Source of the DNA: Sulfurovum sp.
Lineage (GTDB): Bacteria; Campylobacterota; Campylobacteria; Campylobacterales; Sulfurovaceae
Length of the DNA stretch: 31,412 nucleotides
Reading direction: 5' to 3'
Assembly (NCBI GenBank): GCA_003978395.1
Contig: QNZV01000015.1
Span: forward strand, 1-31,412
Position numbers and translations under genes: made by a program. Below the pieces are notes generated by a model, which was not told the origin of the DNA, searched no databases, and was given only the letters and a program-made list of their open reading frames with translations. The stretch's first letter is position 1; every line of letters begins with the position of its first letter. Shown one piece after another: positions 8,467-16,794 of the stretch.

Positions 8467-9303
8467 ATGAAAATAGAACTTGCATCAAGTTATGGCTTCT
8501 GTTATGGTGTAAAACGTGCCATTCAGATTGCTGAAAAGCATAAAAATAGTTTTACCTATGGTCCACTTATACATAATAAAGATGAAATCAAGCGTCTAAA
8601 AGATGGATTTAATATTGGATTAGTTGAAAAAATTGAAGAGATTAAAAATGATAATGCTGTGGTTATTAGAACTCATGGTATTCCTAAAAATGAGTTAGCA
8701 GTACTAAAGAAACAAGAGAATAAAATTATTGATGCTACATGTCCTTATGTTACTACTCCTCAAAATATTGTAGCAAAAATGAGTTCCGAGGGCTACTCTG
8801 TCGTAATATTTGGAGACAAAGCACACCCTGAAATAAAAGGAGTTGTCTCTTATGCTAATGACCACAATCATGCTTTTGTTGTCTTAGACCCTGTAGAACT
8901 TGATAGCTTACCATTAAAAAATAAAGTTGCATTGGTCTCACAAACGACTAAAAAACCTGCTGATTTCTTAAAAGTAGTCAATAAACTTATACTTACCCAT
9001 AAAGAGGTACGGGTCTTTAATACCATCTGTAATGCAACCTTTGAAAACCAAGATGCAGCATCAGAATTAGCAAAAAGAGCTGATGTTATGATTGTTATTG
9101 GAGGAAGACACTCATCGAACTCTAAGATGCTACATAGTATTTCTGAACAAGAGTGCAAAGAGAGCTATTTAATCGAGAATGAGACAGAACTTAATGCCAG
9201 TTGGTTTAAAAATAAAAAGCTTTGTGGTATCTCTGCTGGGGCTTCTACCCCTGATTGGATTATTCAAAATGTTGTTAATAAAATTGAAGAGATTAATAAT
9301 TAA
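8467..9303 (+). CDS. ispH: 4-hydroxy-3-methylbut-2-enyl diphosphate reductase
   Basis: A 278-residue iron-sulfur enzyme catalysing the last step of the MEP isoprenoid pathway (HMBPP to IPP and DMAPP). The three cluster-binding cysteines are C12 (SYGFCYGVKRA), C92 (DATCPYVT) and C188 (NTICNATFENQ). The substrate histidines appear in LIHN (H36), RTHG (H70) and KAHPE (H120), and the diphosphate-binding SSNSKML is present. Shorter than the E. coli enzyme (about 316) but usual for Campylobacterota. It follows aroA by 19 nt with an AAAGGA ribosome site. A long stem-loop follows its stop. Confidence 0.96.
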   Translation: MKIELASSYGFCYGVKRAIQIAEKHKNSFTYGPLIHNKDEIKRLKDGFNIGLVEKIEEIKNDNAVVIRTHGIPKNELAVLKKQENKIIDATCPYVTTPQNIVAKMSSEGYSVVIFGDKAHPEIKGVVSYANDHNHAFVVLDPVELDSLPLKNKVALVSQTTKKPADFLKVVNKLILTHKEVRVFNTICNATFENQDAASELAKRADVMIVIGGRHSSNSKMLHSISEQECKESYLIENETELNASWFKNKKLCGISAGASTPDWIIQNVVNKIEEINN

Positions 9304-9324
9304 AGAATAATTAAAAAATAGTAA

Positions 9325-9367
9325 AAGTTCTAAAAAATAAAGATAGAATATCTTTTTTTTAGAACTT
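9325..9367 (+). terminator. Long A/T-rich stem-loop after ispH
   Basis: AAGTTCTAAAAAA (9325-9337) pairs with TTTTTTAGAACTT (9355-9367), and inside it AAAGATA (9339-9345) pairs with TATCTTT (9349-9355) over a three-base loop. The two stems nearly stack into a 43-nt hairpin with one unpaired T. It probably ends or attenuates transcription from the pheS-ispH operon before the rpsA promoter. The run of U lies within the stem rather than after it. Confidence 0.55.
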
Positions 9368-9443
9368 AAGCTTTCTATCTATCTCCCTGTTAAATATCCC
9401 TTTATATTTCATACTTTTTCATTATGTATTAAAAAAATAAGAG

Positions 9444-9449
9444 TATAAT
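9444..9449 (+). promoter_or_regulatory. -10 box of the rpsA promoter
   Basis: A perfect TATAAT lies 35 nt before the rpsA ATG, downstream of the stem-loop, so rpsA (and serA) probably have a promoter of their own. No clear -35 is seen. Confidence 0.55.
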
Positions 9450-9484
9450 AGCACAAAATTAGGCACAAGCAAGGATTAGTAAGC

Positions 9485-11149
9485 ATGAAATTCGAAGATA
9501 TCGAAATAGAAGACGTAGATTTTGGAGCGATGCTCGAGGAGTCGTTTAAAAAAGCAGATACAAAAAGTGATTTAGTAGATGGTATAGTTGTTAAAATAGT
9601 TGAAGAAGATAATCAAGCAATTATTGATGTTGGTCGTAAAAATGAAGCATTTATGTCACTAGATCAAATCAGAGATGAAGATGGTGAGATTATGTTTGAA
9701 GAGGGTGAAGCAATTACTGTTGTTATCACTGGATTCAGAGGAGAGAGACCAAACGTTTCATATGAATTAGCAGAAAAAAGAGCAGCACTCGCTGAGTTTA
9801 TTGAAGAGTATGATGATGAGCAAGAGTATGTGATAGAGGGTATAATTACCAAGAAAAATAAAGGTGGATTCGTTGTAGATGTTTCTGGATTAGAGTTCTT
9901 TATGCCAAGAACACTTTCATACATCTCTTATAAAGTTGACCCAATTGGTAGAAAAATTAAAGCACTTATCGTTAAAGTAGATAAAGAAAAAAATTCAGTA
10001 GTTGTTTCAAGAAAAGAGTTAATTGAACGTGAAAAGACAGAGACTCAAGAGATTGTTGATAAACTATTAGAAAACAAAGCAGTGGTTCTTGGTATTATCA
10101 AAAAAATTACATCATATGGTATGTTTGTTGATGTTGGAGGAATGGATGGACTTGTTCACTACTCACAAATATCTCACAAAGGTCCTGTTAACCCTTCAAA
10201 ATATTACAAAGAAGGCGATGAAGTTAATGTTATTGCTATTGATTACGATAAAAAGAAAAGACACCTTTCTCTTTCTATCAAAGAAGCAAGTATTGATCCA
10301 TGGAAAGATATTGACAATACATTAAGAGCAGGAGATACTGTTTCTGTTACTATTTCAAATATTGAACCTTATGGTGCATTTGTTGATTTAGGAGAAGATT
10401 TAGAAGCATTCCTTCACGTATCTGAAATCTCTTGGGATAAAAATGTTAAACACCCTAAAGATTATATAGAGATTGGACAAGTAATAGATGTTCAAATCAT
10501 TGAAATTGATAAACAACAAAGAAGACTTAGAGTTTCTAGAAAAACTTTACTTCCAAAACCAATTGATCAATTTGCATCAGCAAATAGAACTGGCGATATT
10601 ATTACAGGTACCGTTTCATCAGTAACTGACTTTGGTGCATTCCTTAAAATTGGTGCAGTTGAAGGTCTTCTTCATAATCAAGAAATCTCTTGGGACAAAT
10701 CAGAAGCAGCAAAAGTGTTATACAAAGCTGGTGATGAGATTGAAGTTAAAATCATTAAAATTGATAGAGAGAATGGTAAAGTATCTTTAAGTAAAAAAGC
10801 ACTTGAAGAGTCTCCTGTAGCTGCATTTGCAAAAACTCATAAAAATGGAGATATTGTAGAAGGTACTGTTAAAGATAAAAAAGAGTTTGGTATCTTTATC
10901 TCTTTAGAACCAGGTGTTGATGCACTTATTAGACTTGATGATTTAGCTCCTATTACAGAAGAAGAAGTTGAAAAAGGTCAGACTATTAGAGCTGTTATCT
11001 CTTTTATTGATGCTAAAAATGACAGAATTAGAGTTTCTGTTAGAAGATTAGAACGTCAAGAAGAACGTGAAGCTCTTGAAAAAGTGAATGCTGAACAAGA
11101 CAATAGTATGACTCTTGGTGATGTTTTTGGCGATTTCAAAAACAGATAA
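9485..11149 (+). CDS. rpsA: 30S ribosomal protein S1
   Basis: A 554-residue RNA-binding protein made of six S1 (OB-fold) repeats, at about residues 31-102, 113-184, 198-266, 283-353, 369-438 and 456-525. The repeats carry the standard marks YGMFVDVGG-DGLVH, YGAFVDLGEDLEAFLHVSEISW and FGAFLKIGAVEGLLHNQEISW; the first two are diverged, as is usual for the ribosome-binding pair. It recruits mRNA to the 30S subunit. The ribosome site is AAGGA before ATG. serA follows after 15 nt, an arrangement also found in Campylobacter. Confidence 0.96.
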   Translation: MKFEDIEIEDVDFGAMLEESFKKADTKSDLVDGIVVKIVEEDNQAIIDVGRKNEAFMSLDQIRDEDGEIMFEEGEAITVVITGFRGERPNVSYELAEKRAALAEFIEEYDDEQEYVIEGIITKKNKGGFVVDVSGLEFFMPRTLSYISYKVDPIGRKIKALIVKVDKEKNSVVVSRKELIEREKTETQEIVDKLLENKAVVLGIIKKITSYGMFVDVGGMDGLVHYSQISHKGPVNPSKYYKEGDEVNVIAIDYDKKKRHLSLSIKEASIDPWKDIDNTLRAGDTVSVTISNIEPYGAFVDLGEDLEAFLHVSEISWDKNVKHPKDYIEIGQVIDVQIIEIDKQQRRLRVSRKTLLPKPIDQFASANRTGDIITGTVSSVTDFGAFLKIGAVEGLLHNQEISWDKSEAAKVLYKAGDEIEVKIIKIDRENGKVSLSKKALEESPVAAFAKTHKNGDIVEGTVKDKKEFGIFISLEPGVDALIRLDDLAPITEEEVEKGQTIRAVISFIDAKNDRIRVSVRRLERQEEREALEKVNAEQDNSMTLGDVFGDFKNR

Positions 11150-11164
11150 GAAGGTTTTAAATAG

Positions 11165-12754
11165 ATGTCTAAAATAACTGTTGTAGTTTGCGACCATATC
11201 CACCAAAAAGGGTTGGATATTCTCGCAAATGATGCTGATATAAATCTTATTAATGCTGCAGATGAGCCTAAAGAGAAGCTCATCTCAGAGATTATTCCTA
11301 TAGCTGATGTTGCCATCACTCGTTCATCTACTGATGTAGACCAAAAATTTCTTGATAATGCCCATAATATAAAATCTATAATCCGTGCTGGTGTTGGTGT
11401 TGACAATGTAGATATTGAAGGCTGTAGTAAAAAAGGTATTGTTGTTATGAATGTACCAACAGCAAATACTATTGCTGCGGTTGAACTTACCATGACACAT
11501 ATGCTCTCTTGTGTACGTCAATTTCCTTATGCCCATAATAACTTGAAACTTGATAGAGTATGGAGAAGACAAGATTGGTATGGAACTGAACTTAAAGATA
11601 AAAAATTAGGTATTATCGGTTTTGGTAATATTGGTTCACGTGTAGGCAAAAGAGCTAAAGCATTTGAAATGGATGTTATCGCTTATGACCCCTATATTGA
11701 CCCAAGAAAAGTGAGTGATTTGGATATTACTTATACTTCAGATTTTGAAGATATTTTATCCTGTGATATTATTACAATTCATACTCCAAAGAACAAAGAG
11801 ACTATTGGTATGATTGGTTCTAAAGAGATTAATAAAATGAAAGATGGTGTGGTATTAATCAACTGTGCAAGAGGTGGTCTATATGATGAAGATGCACTTC
11901 TTGAGGGGTTAACTAGTGGTAAAATTCATATGGCAGGAATTGATGTTTTCAATAAAGAACCTGCAACACAACATCCTCTACTTGACCTAAACAATGTTAC
12001 ATTAACACCTCATTTAGGTGCAAATACTAAAGAGTCTCAACAAAATATTGCTATTCAAGCTGCTGAAAATGCTATTGCTGCGGCAAAAAATATTGCCTAT
12101 CCCAATGCTCTAAATTTACCAATTAAAGAGAATGAGTTACCAGACTTTTTAAGACCTTATCTTGAACTGATTCAAAGAATGGGAAATATTTCAGCTCAAG
12201 CAACACGTTCTAAGATTAAGAGTATAAAAATATCTACACAAGGTAATGTCTCTGAATATATTGATTCACTCACTACCTTTGCAACAGTTGGTATTTTATC
12301 CGAATCATTAGAAGACTCAGTTAATTATGTAAATGCAGAATTTGTTGCCCAAGAGAGAAATATAACTATTTCAAAAGAGTCTATTGTCAACCATAGTGGA
12401 CTAAGTAATAAAGTATGTATTAAAATGCTTACTAATGATGGAACATTCTCTATCTCAGGTACTGTTTTTGGAGAAAATACTTCTCGTATTATTGATATTG
12501 ATGGTTACCAATTAGATTTAGAGCCAAAAGGAACAATGATTTTATTTAGAAATACTGATGTTCCTGGTGTTATTGGAGATGTAGGACATATTATCTCGTC
12601 TCATAAACTTAATATTTCAGACTTTAGATTGGGTCGTGACAAAAATTCACAAGCCTTAGCTGTTGTTAAAGTTGATGGAAAAGTTACAAAAAATCTTTTA
12701 TCTGACCTTGAAGCATTAAAAACATGCTTAAATGTAACCCATGTTAATATATAA
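11165..12754 (+). CDS. serA: D-3-phosphoglycerate dehydrogenase
   Basis: A 529-residue, long-form PGDH that oxidises 3-phosphoglycerate to 3-phosphohydroxypyruvate, the first step of serine synthesis. The NAD-binding Rossmann motif is GFGNIG (G152-G157). The catalytic triad can be assigned to R236 (NCARGGLYDE), E265 (DVFNKEP) and H283 (TPHLGANT). Residues about 320-450 form the intervening domain, and a C-terminal ACT domain (about 457-529, LFRNTDVPGVIGDVGHII) is the likely serine sensor. It starts 15 nt after rpsA with AAGGT, so the two are probably cotranscribed. A stem-loop follows the stop. Confidence 0.95.
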   Translation: MSKITVVVCDHIHQKGLDILANDADINLINAADEPKEKLISEIIPIADVAITRSSTDVDQKFLDNAHNIKSIIRAGVGVDNVDIEGCSKKGIVVMNVPTANTIAAVELTMTHMLSCVRQFPYAHNNLKLDRVWRRQDWYGTELKDKKLGIIGFGNIGSRVGKRAKAFEMDVIAYDPYIDPRKVSDLDITYTSDFEDILSCDIITIHTPKNKETIGMIGSKEINKMKDGVVLINCARGGLYDEDALLEGLTSGKIHMAGIDVFNKEPATQHPLLDLNNVTLTPHLGANTKESQQNIAIQAAENAIAAAKNIAYPNALNLPIKENELPDFLRPYLELIQRMGNISAQATRSKIKSIKISTQGNVSEYIDSLTTFATVGILSESLEDSVNYVNAEFVAQERNITISKESIVNHSGLSNKVCIKMLTNDGTFSISGTVFGENTSRIIDIDGYQLDLEPKGTMILFRNTDVPGVIGDVGHIISSHKLNISDFRLGRDKNSQALAVVKVDGKVTKNLLSDLEALKTCLNVTHVNI

Positions 12755-12767
12755 AACTTAATAAATA

Positions 12768-12800
12768 GTACTAAAAGATACATAAAGTAACTTTTAGTAC
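12768..12800 (+). terminator. Stem-loop after serA
   Basis: GTACTAAAAG (12768-12777) and CTTTTAGTAC (12791-12800) form a perfect 10-bp stem with a 13-nt loop, followed by CTCTTTCACTT, a poor U-tract. It is a probable terminator of the rpsA-serA transcript. Confidence 0.5.
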
Positions 12801-12852
12801 CTCTTTCACTTATTCTCTTCACAACTTAAAAAAAAAATAAACAAATAATCAT

Positions 12853-12928
12853 TATAATTTAGTTTATTCATTAATAATTATTGATACAATGTATTTAAAT
12901 AAATTTAACTTATAATTTATTTAAATAA
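12853..12928. promoter_or_regulatory. Upstream region of the RND efflux operon with palindromes and -10 boxes
   Basis: Two TATAAT boxes lie at 12853-12858 and 12911-12916. Between and beside them are a 17-bp near-palindrome (12868-12884, TCATTAATAATTATTGA, one mismatched pair) and two A/T palindromes, TATTTAAATA (12892-12901) and TTATTTAAATAA (12917-12928), whose centres are 26 bp apart. The second palindrome directly abuts the promoter-proximal -10 box, a position suited to repression. Such palindromes also occur by chance in A/T-rich DNA. Confidence 0.4.
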
Positions 12929-12950
12929 TTCTTATGCTAAGGTTTTACTA

Positions 12951-14336
12951 ATGGTTTTTAAAAAGTCTATTATTTCTATTATGCTCTCCCTCTCTAGTAC
13001 AAGTGTTTATCTTCATGCAACGGATGTCAATCATCTGAATAATCTCTCATTAAAAGAGGCTCTATCACTTATGAAAAGAGATAGCCTTGAGTTAAAGATT
13101 TCAAAATTTAATGAACAGATAAAAGCACAAGAAGCAAAAATAGCAAGAGGCTATAAGTATGGTAAAGTTGATTTAAAAGTTCAAGCTCTACGTTCTAATG
13201 ATGCAGGTAATATTTTTGGCTTTAAACTCAAAAGTAGAGAAGCAGCTTTTGGAGACTTCGGATTTTCTGAATTTGATATGTCTGGTCAAACAAATCCTCT
13301 CCCTGTTCAACCTAAAGATTTAAATTATCCAGATGCAAGAAATCATTTTCAGACGACTTTAACCTATGCTGTTCCTATCTACACGGGTGGAAAACTTGAC
13401 CAATATGGAAAGATAACAACAGCATTAGAAAAGATGAGTAGACTTGATAGTTCCAAACTGCTTAATGAAAAAGTTTTTCAAACAACAAAAACATTTTATG
13501 ACATCTCTTTAGTTAATCAATATATTAATAATTTGGGAAATATTGTCTCCAATATTGAAGAACTAGAGAATATTGTTGCAAGTATGAGAGAAGAAGGCTT
13601 TGCAAAAGAGATTGACCAACTTGAAGTAGAAGCAAAAAAAGCAGAAGTAGAAAGTATGTTAACTAAGGCTAGATACAATAAAGAGTTGGCGTATCAGTAC
13701 CTCTCTTTTTTACTTAATCAAAAAGTTAATTCAATTCAAGAGATAAATAGTTTAGCTGTAATGCCAAAAATTGTCAAAGAAGAGATTCAAGATAACAATC
13801 TTGATATTCAAAAAGCAAAACTTGGATTAAAAATTACAGATATGGCTATAAAAGTAGAAGAGTCTAAATTTTTACCAACTCTTGGAGCGTTTGGAGAGTA
13901 TGGCTCTTCAGACAACAATCCATTGAATGAGTTTACACATAAAGATTTTTATACTGTTGGTCTTCAACTCGATTGGAATCTATTTAATGGTAAAATTGAT
14001 AAATATAATTTAGAAAAATCTAAAGTTGAAAAGATGAAAGTTAGAGAACAGGTCGAACTGGCAAAAAAAGGAATCTATTTAAAGGTACGTAAACTGATAA
14101 CTGAAGTGAAAAGTAAAGATGCAGAGATAACAAACTTAGATACACAGCTTAATTTTGCATCAAAAGTTTATGAGAACTATCAAGAGAGATATAAAGAAGG
14201 AATTACATCTATTTCTGATGTTATTATTAAACAATCAAAAGAGTTAGAGGTACTTTTGAAACTTTTAACTGTTAAAAATGATAGAAATGCTAAAGTTTTT
14301 GAGTTAACAAGTATTATTAACAAAGGAGTAATATAA
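12951..14336 (+). CDS. TolC-family outer membrane channel of the RND efflux operon
   Basis: A 461-residue protein with a signal peptide (residues 1-23, ending YLHA) followed by LSLKEALSLMKRDSLELK, the usual opening of outer membrane efflux proteins, and by two long helical hairpin segments with short beta segments (TLTYAVPIYTGGKLDQYG; YTVGLQLDWNLFNGKID). It should form the trimeric outer membrane duct. The start has TAAGG nine bases upstream. The stop overlaps the ATG of the adaptor by one base (TAATG), a sign of a tightly coupled operon with the adaptor and permease genes. Confidence 0.92.
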   Translation: MVFKKSIISIMLSLSSTSVYLHATDVNHLNNLSLKEALSLMKRDSLELKISKFNEQIKAQEAKIARGYKYGKVDLKVQALRSNDAGNIFGFKLKSREAAFGDFGFSEFDMSGQTNPLPVQPKDLNYPDARNHFQTTLTYAVPIYTGGKLDQYGKITTALEKMSRLDSSKLLNEKVFQTTKTFYDISLVNQYINNLGNIVSNIEELENIVASMREEGFAKEIDQLEVEAKKAEVESMLTKARYNKELAYQYLSFLLNQKVNSIQEINSLAVMPKIVKEEIQDNNLDIQKAKLGLKITDMAIKVEESKFLPTLGAFGEYGSSDNNPLNEFTHKDFYTVGLQLDWNLFNGKIDKYNLEKSKVEKMKVREQVELAKKGIYLKVRKLITEVKSKDAEITNLDTQLNFASKVYENYQERYKEGITSISDVIIKQSKELEVLLKLLTVKNDRNAKVFELTSIINKGVI

Positions 14337-15142
14337 TGAAAAAATTAACAAAAAATGTTCTACTTGCACTTGTAGTAACAGTCAGTTCAACCTATGCAAT
14401 TGAACTTAACCTAGCAGGTACAGTAGTTTCGGACAATGACAAGAAGATTACCAGTAGATACATGGGTATTGTCAAAAAGATGTTGGTTAGTGAAGGGGAT
14501 ATTGTCAAAAAAGGTCAAATGCTCTATGAGATTGACTCAAAAGAGATTGATTCAAAAAGAGAACAAGTTGAGTTGGGTATCTCTCAAGCTCAACTAGCAC
14601 TACAAATGAATAAGAATCAATACAATAATGTTCTTTTGAACCTTGGACGATACCAAAGACTCTTTAGAAAAGGGATGGTTTCTAAATATGAGCTAGAGAA
14701 CCTAGAGTTGGGTGCAGAAAATATGAAAGATATGGTCTCTATTGCCAAAAAGCAAGTTGCTCAAGCAAAAGCAATGAAAAGAGAGGTAATGAACCAATAT
14801 AACTATCTTAAACTTAGAGCTCCAAACAAAGGGGTTATTATTATGAAAAGTTTAAGAGTTGGCGAGATGGCAATTCCAGGGATGCCAGGAATTATCTTAA
14901 CTGACCTCTCTAAACTTAGTATTGTTGTAGAGATTGCAGAGAAAAACATACGCTTTATGAATATAGGGAAAAAAATAAATGTAGAAGTTCCCTCAATGGG
15001 ATTTAAGACAATAGGAAGAATTAAATCTATTATTCCAAACTCAAATCCAATGACACACAAGTTTAAGATGAAAATTAGATTTAACATAGGCAAAAAATCT
15101 ATCTATCCAGGCATGTATGCTAAAGTACATATTAAAGGTTAG
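14336..15142 (+). CDS. RND efflux periplasmic adaptor (membrane fusion protein), short form
   Basis: A 268-residue protein with a signal peptide (about 1-21, TYA) and no visible lipobox. The barrel-sandwich halves are GIVKKMLVSEGDIVKKGQMLYEI (about 42-65) and LRAPNKGVIIMKSLRVGEMAIPG (about 160-182). Between them is an alpha-helical hairpin that contacts TolC, and after them a beta-barrel ending PGMYAKVHIKG. It is clearly shorter than AcrA-type adaptors (near 400 residues) because almost nothing follows the barrel. It bridges the TolC channel and the pump. It is closely related to the second adaptor at 23903-24694, sharing GTVVSD, SRYMG, NPMTHK and PGMYAKV. Confidence 0.92.
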   Translation: MKKLTKNVLLALVVTVSSTYAIELNLAGTVVSDNDKKITSRYMGIVKKMLVSEGDIVKKGQMLYEIDSKEIDSKREQVELGISQAQLALQMNKNQYNNVLLNLGRYQRLFRKGMVSKYELENLELGAENMKDMVSIAKKQVAQAKAMKREVMNQYNYLKLRAPNKGVIIMKSLRVGEMAIPGMPGIILTDLSKLSIVVEIAEKNIRFMNIGKKINVEVPSMGFKTIGRIKSIIPNSNPMTHKFKMKIRFNIGKKSIYPGMYAKVHIKG

Positions 15143-15144
15143 AA

Positions 15145-16791
15145 ATGGAAAATAGAAAAGAGCCTTATGTTGTAAAAGATATTGCAGGTAAGCTTGGGCA
15201 AGGTTTTTTACGAAATCCACTAACTGCTGTTCTAGGAATTGTTATTCTTGCCTTGGGGTGGATTGCACTCAATACCATGCCAAGAGAAGAAGACCCCCAA
15301 ATTGCCATATCTGGTGGAGGTGTTATTGTTGCCATGCCTGGTGCTACTCCTCTTGAAATCGAAAATATTATCTCTAAACCTCTTGAAAAAAAACTTCGTG
15401 AAATTCAAGGTATAGAGCATGTCTACAGTATGTCCATGGATAATGTGGGTATTGTAAATGTTATGTATTTTATTGGAGAGAACAGAGAAGATTCTAACTT
15501 AAAACTTTATGATAAAATAATGCAAAATATGGACCAAATGCCAAAAGGAGTTATGCAACCACTCATTAAACCTTTTGATATTGACATTGATGTTCCTATT
15601 GTTACTATCGCTCTCTACCAAACAGAAAAATCAAAGCTATCTATTGCTGACTTTAATGAAAAGATAAGAGATTTACGCCATAGAATGAATAGTATTGACA
15701 ATGTTGCAAAGACAACACTACAAGGTTCACATAAAGAGCAATATAATGTAGAAGTTGACATGGGTAAACTCTCTGCCTATCATCTCTCTATGGGACAAAT
15801 CATGATGGCTGTCAAACAGTTAGCTGTTAATGTTCCTGATGTAAAAGGACGTTCAGCAGATAACAAATTAGTTATTTTTGGTATCTCCAATGCTATTGCA
15901 AGTATTAATGATATTAAAAATGTAATGGTTGCAAACTACAGAGGTTCACCTATATATCTACGTGATGTTGCAGAGGTTAAAGAGGGTATTGATAAACAAA
16001 ATTTTCAAGATGTAGAACTTATTTTTAGAGCTAACGAGGATAAATCTCAACCTTTCTCTAAAAATATAGCACAAATAACACTAACTGTTTCAAAATTGGC
16101 AGGAACCAATGCTGTATTTGTAGCACAAGATGTTATAAAACTTATAGAGGCACAAAAAGAGGAGTTTAAAAAACTTGGAATCGACTACCTTATAACACGT
16201 AACTATGGAGAGAGAGCCAATCATGCAGTAGATGAACTTATGCATCACTTGGTTATTACAATTATTATTATTGCTATTATGCTTGTCTTTGCATTGGGTT
16301 GGAGAGAATCTCTGATTGTAACCTTCTCTGTTCCTGCTATTTTGGCAATTACTCTCTTTATTGCATGGATGTCGGGTCAAACAATGAACAGAATCACACT
16401 CTTTGCATTCTTGCTCTCTTTGGGTCTGTTGGTCGATGCTGCGATTATTGTTATTGAGAATATCCACCGTCATTTACACACTCCAGGTGTTGAAGATAGA
16501 GAGATGGGAGAACTACTCGTTGAAGCAACAGACGAAGTTGGAGGACCCACCAATATTGCAACCCTAGCAATTATTATGACCATGGTTCCTATGGCATTTG
16601 TTGGGGGAATGATGGGTTCATTTATGAAACCTATTCCGTATAATGTGCCTGTTGCACTTTTTGCTTCTTTGGTTGTTGCGTATATTTTTACTCCTTATCT
16701 CAGTTTAAAACTTTTGAAAAAACCTGAACATCCAGAAAATCATAAAAAAGAGGAAGAGAAGATAGAAGAAAAAAAAGAGGAGGAGAACTAA
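15145..16791 (+). CDS. RND efflux permease, N-terminal half (separate ORF)
   Basis: A 548-residue protein corresponding to the first half of an approximately 1,050-residue RND pump. It contains TM1 (about 24-44), the first periplasmic porter/docking region (about 45-365, including PREEDPQIAISGG and VAMPGATPLEIENIISKPLE), and TM2-TM6 (about 368-520). The TM4 proton-relay motif is GLLVDAAIIVIENIHRH with acidic residue D431; the second Asp of AcrB-type pumps is Ala here, as in CusA-like motifs. The protein ends in an acidic/lysine-rich cytoplasmic tail (about 524-548). The TAA stop is followed at once, in the same frame, by the ATG of the second half. See the finding on the split permease. Confidence 0.9.
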   Translation: MENRKEPYVVKDIAGKLGQGFLRNPLTAVLGIVILALGWIALNTMPREEDPQIAISGGGVIVAMPGATPLEIENIISKPLEKKLREIQGIEHVYSMSMDNVGIVNVMYFIGENREDSNLKLYDKIMQNMDQMPKGVMQPLIKPFDIDIDVPIVTIALYQTEKSKLSIADFNEKIRDLRHRMNSIDNVAKTTLQGSHKEQYNVEVDMGKLSAYHLSMGQIMMAVKQLAVNVPDVKGRSADNKLVIFGISNAIASINDIKNVMVANYRGSPIYLRDVAEVKEGIDKQNFQDVELIFRANEDKSQPFSKNIAQITLTVSKLAGTNAVFVAQDVIKLIEAQKEEFKKLGIDYLITRNYGERANHAVDELMHHLVITIIIIAIMLVFALGWRESLIVTFSVPAILAITLFIAWMSGQTMNRITLFAFLLSLGLLVDAAIIVIENIHRHLHTPGVEDREMGELLVEATDEVGGPTNIATLAIIMTMVPMAFVGGMMGSFMKPIPYNVPVALFASLVVAYIFTPYLSLKLLKKPEHPENHKKEEEKIEEKKEEEN

Positions 16792-16794
16792 ATG
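16780..16794 (+). promoter_or_regulatory. Strong ribosome binding site inside the end of the first permease half
   Basis: The last glutamate codons of the first half (GAGGAGGAG) form an excellent Shine-Dalgarno sequence; AGGAG ends six bases before the ATG at 16792. It indicates independent initiation of the second half rather than a dead downstream fragment. Confidence 0.75.

Noticed and set aside
11056..11493. 145-residue antisense frame over rpsA/serA
   Set aside because: It is a shadow of two well-conserved genes, with no ribosome site.
16090..16473. 127-residue antisense frame within the permease
   Set aside because: Low-complexity Asn/Cys/Gln composition arising from the opposite strand of transmembrane codons.
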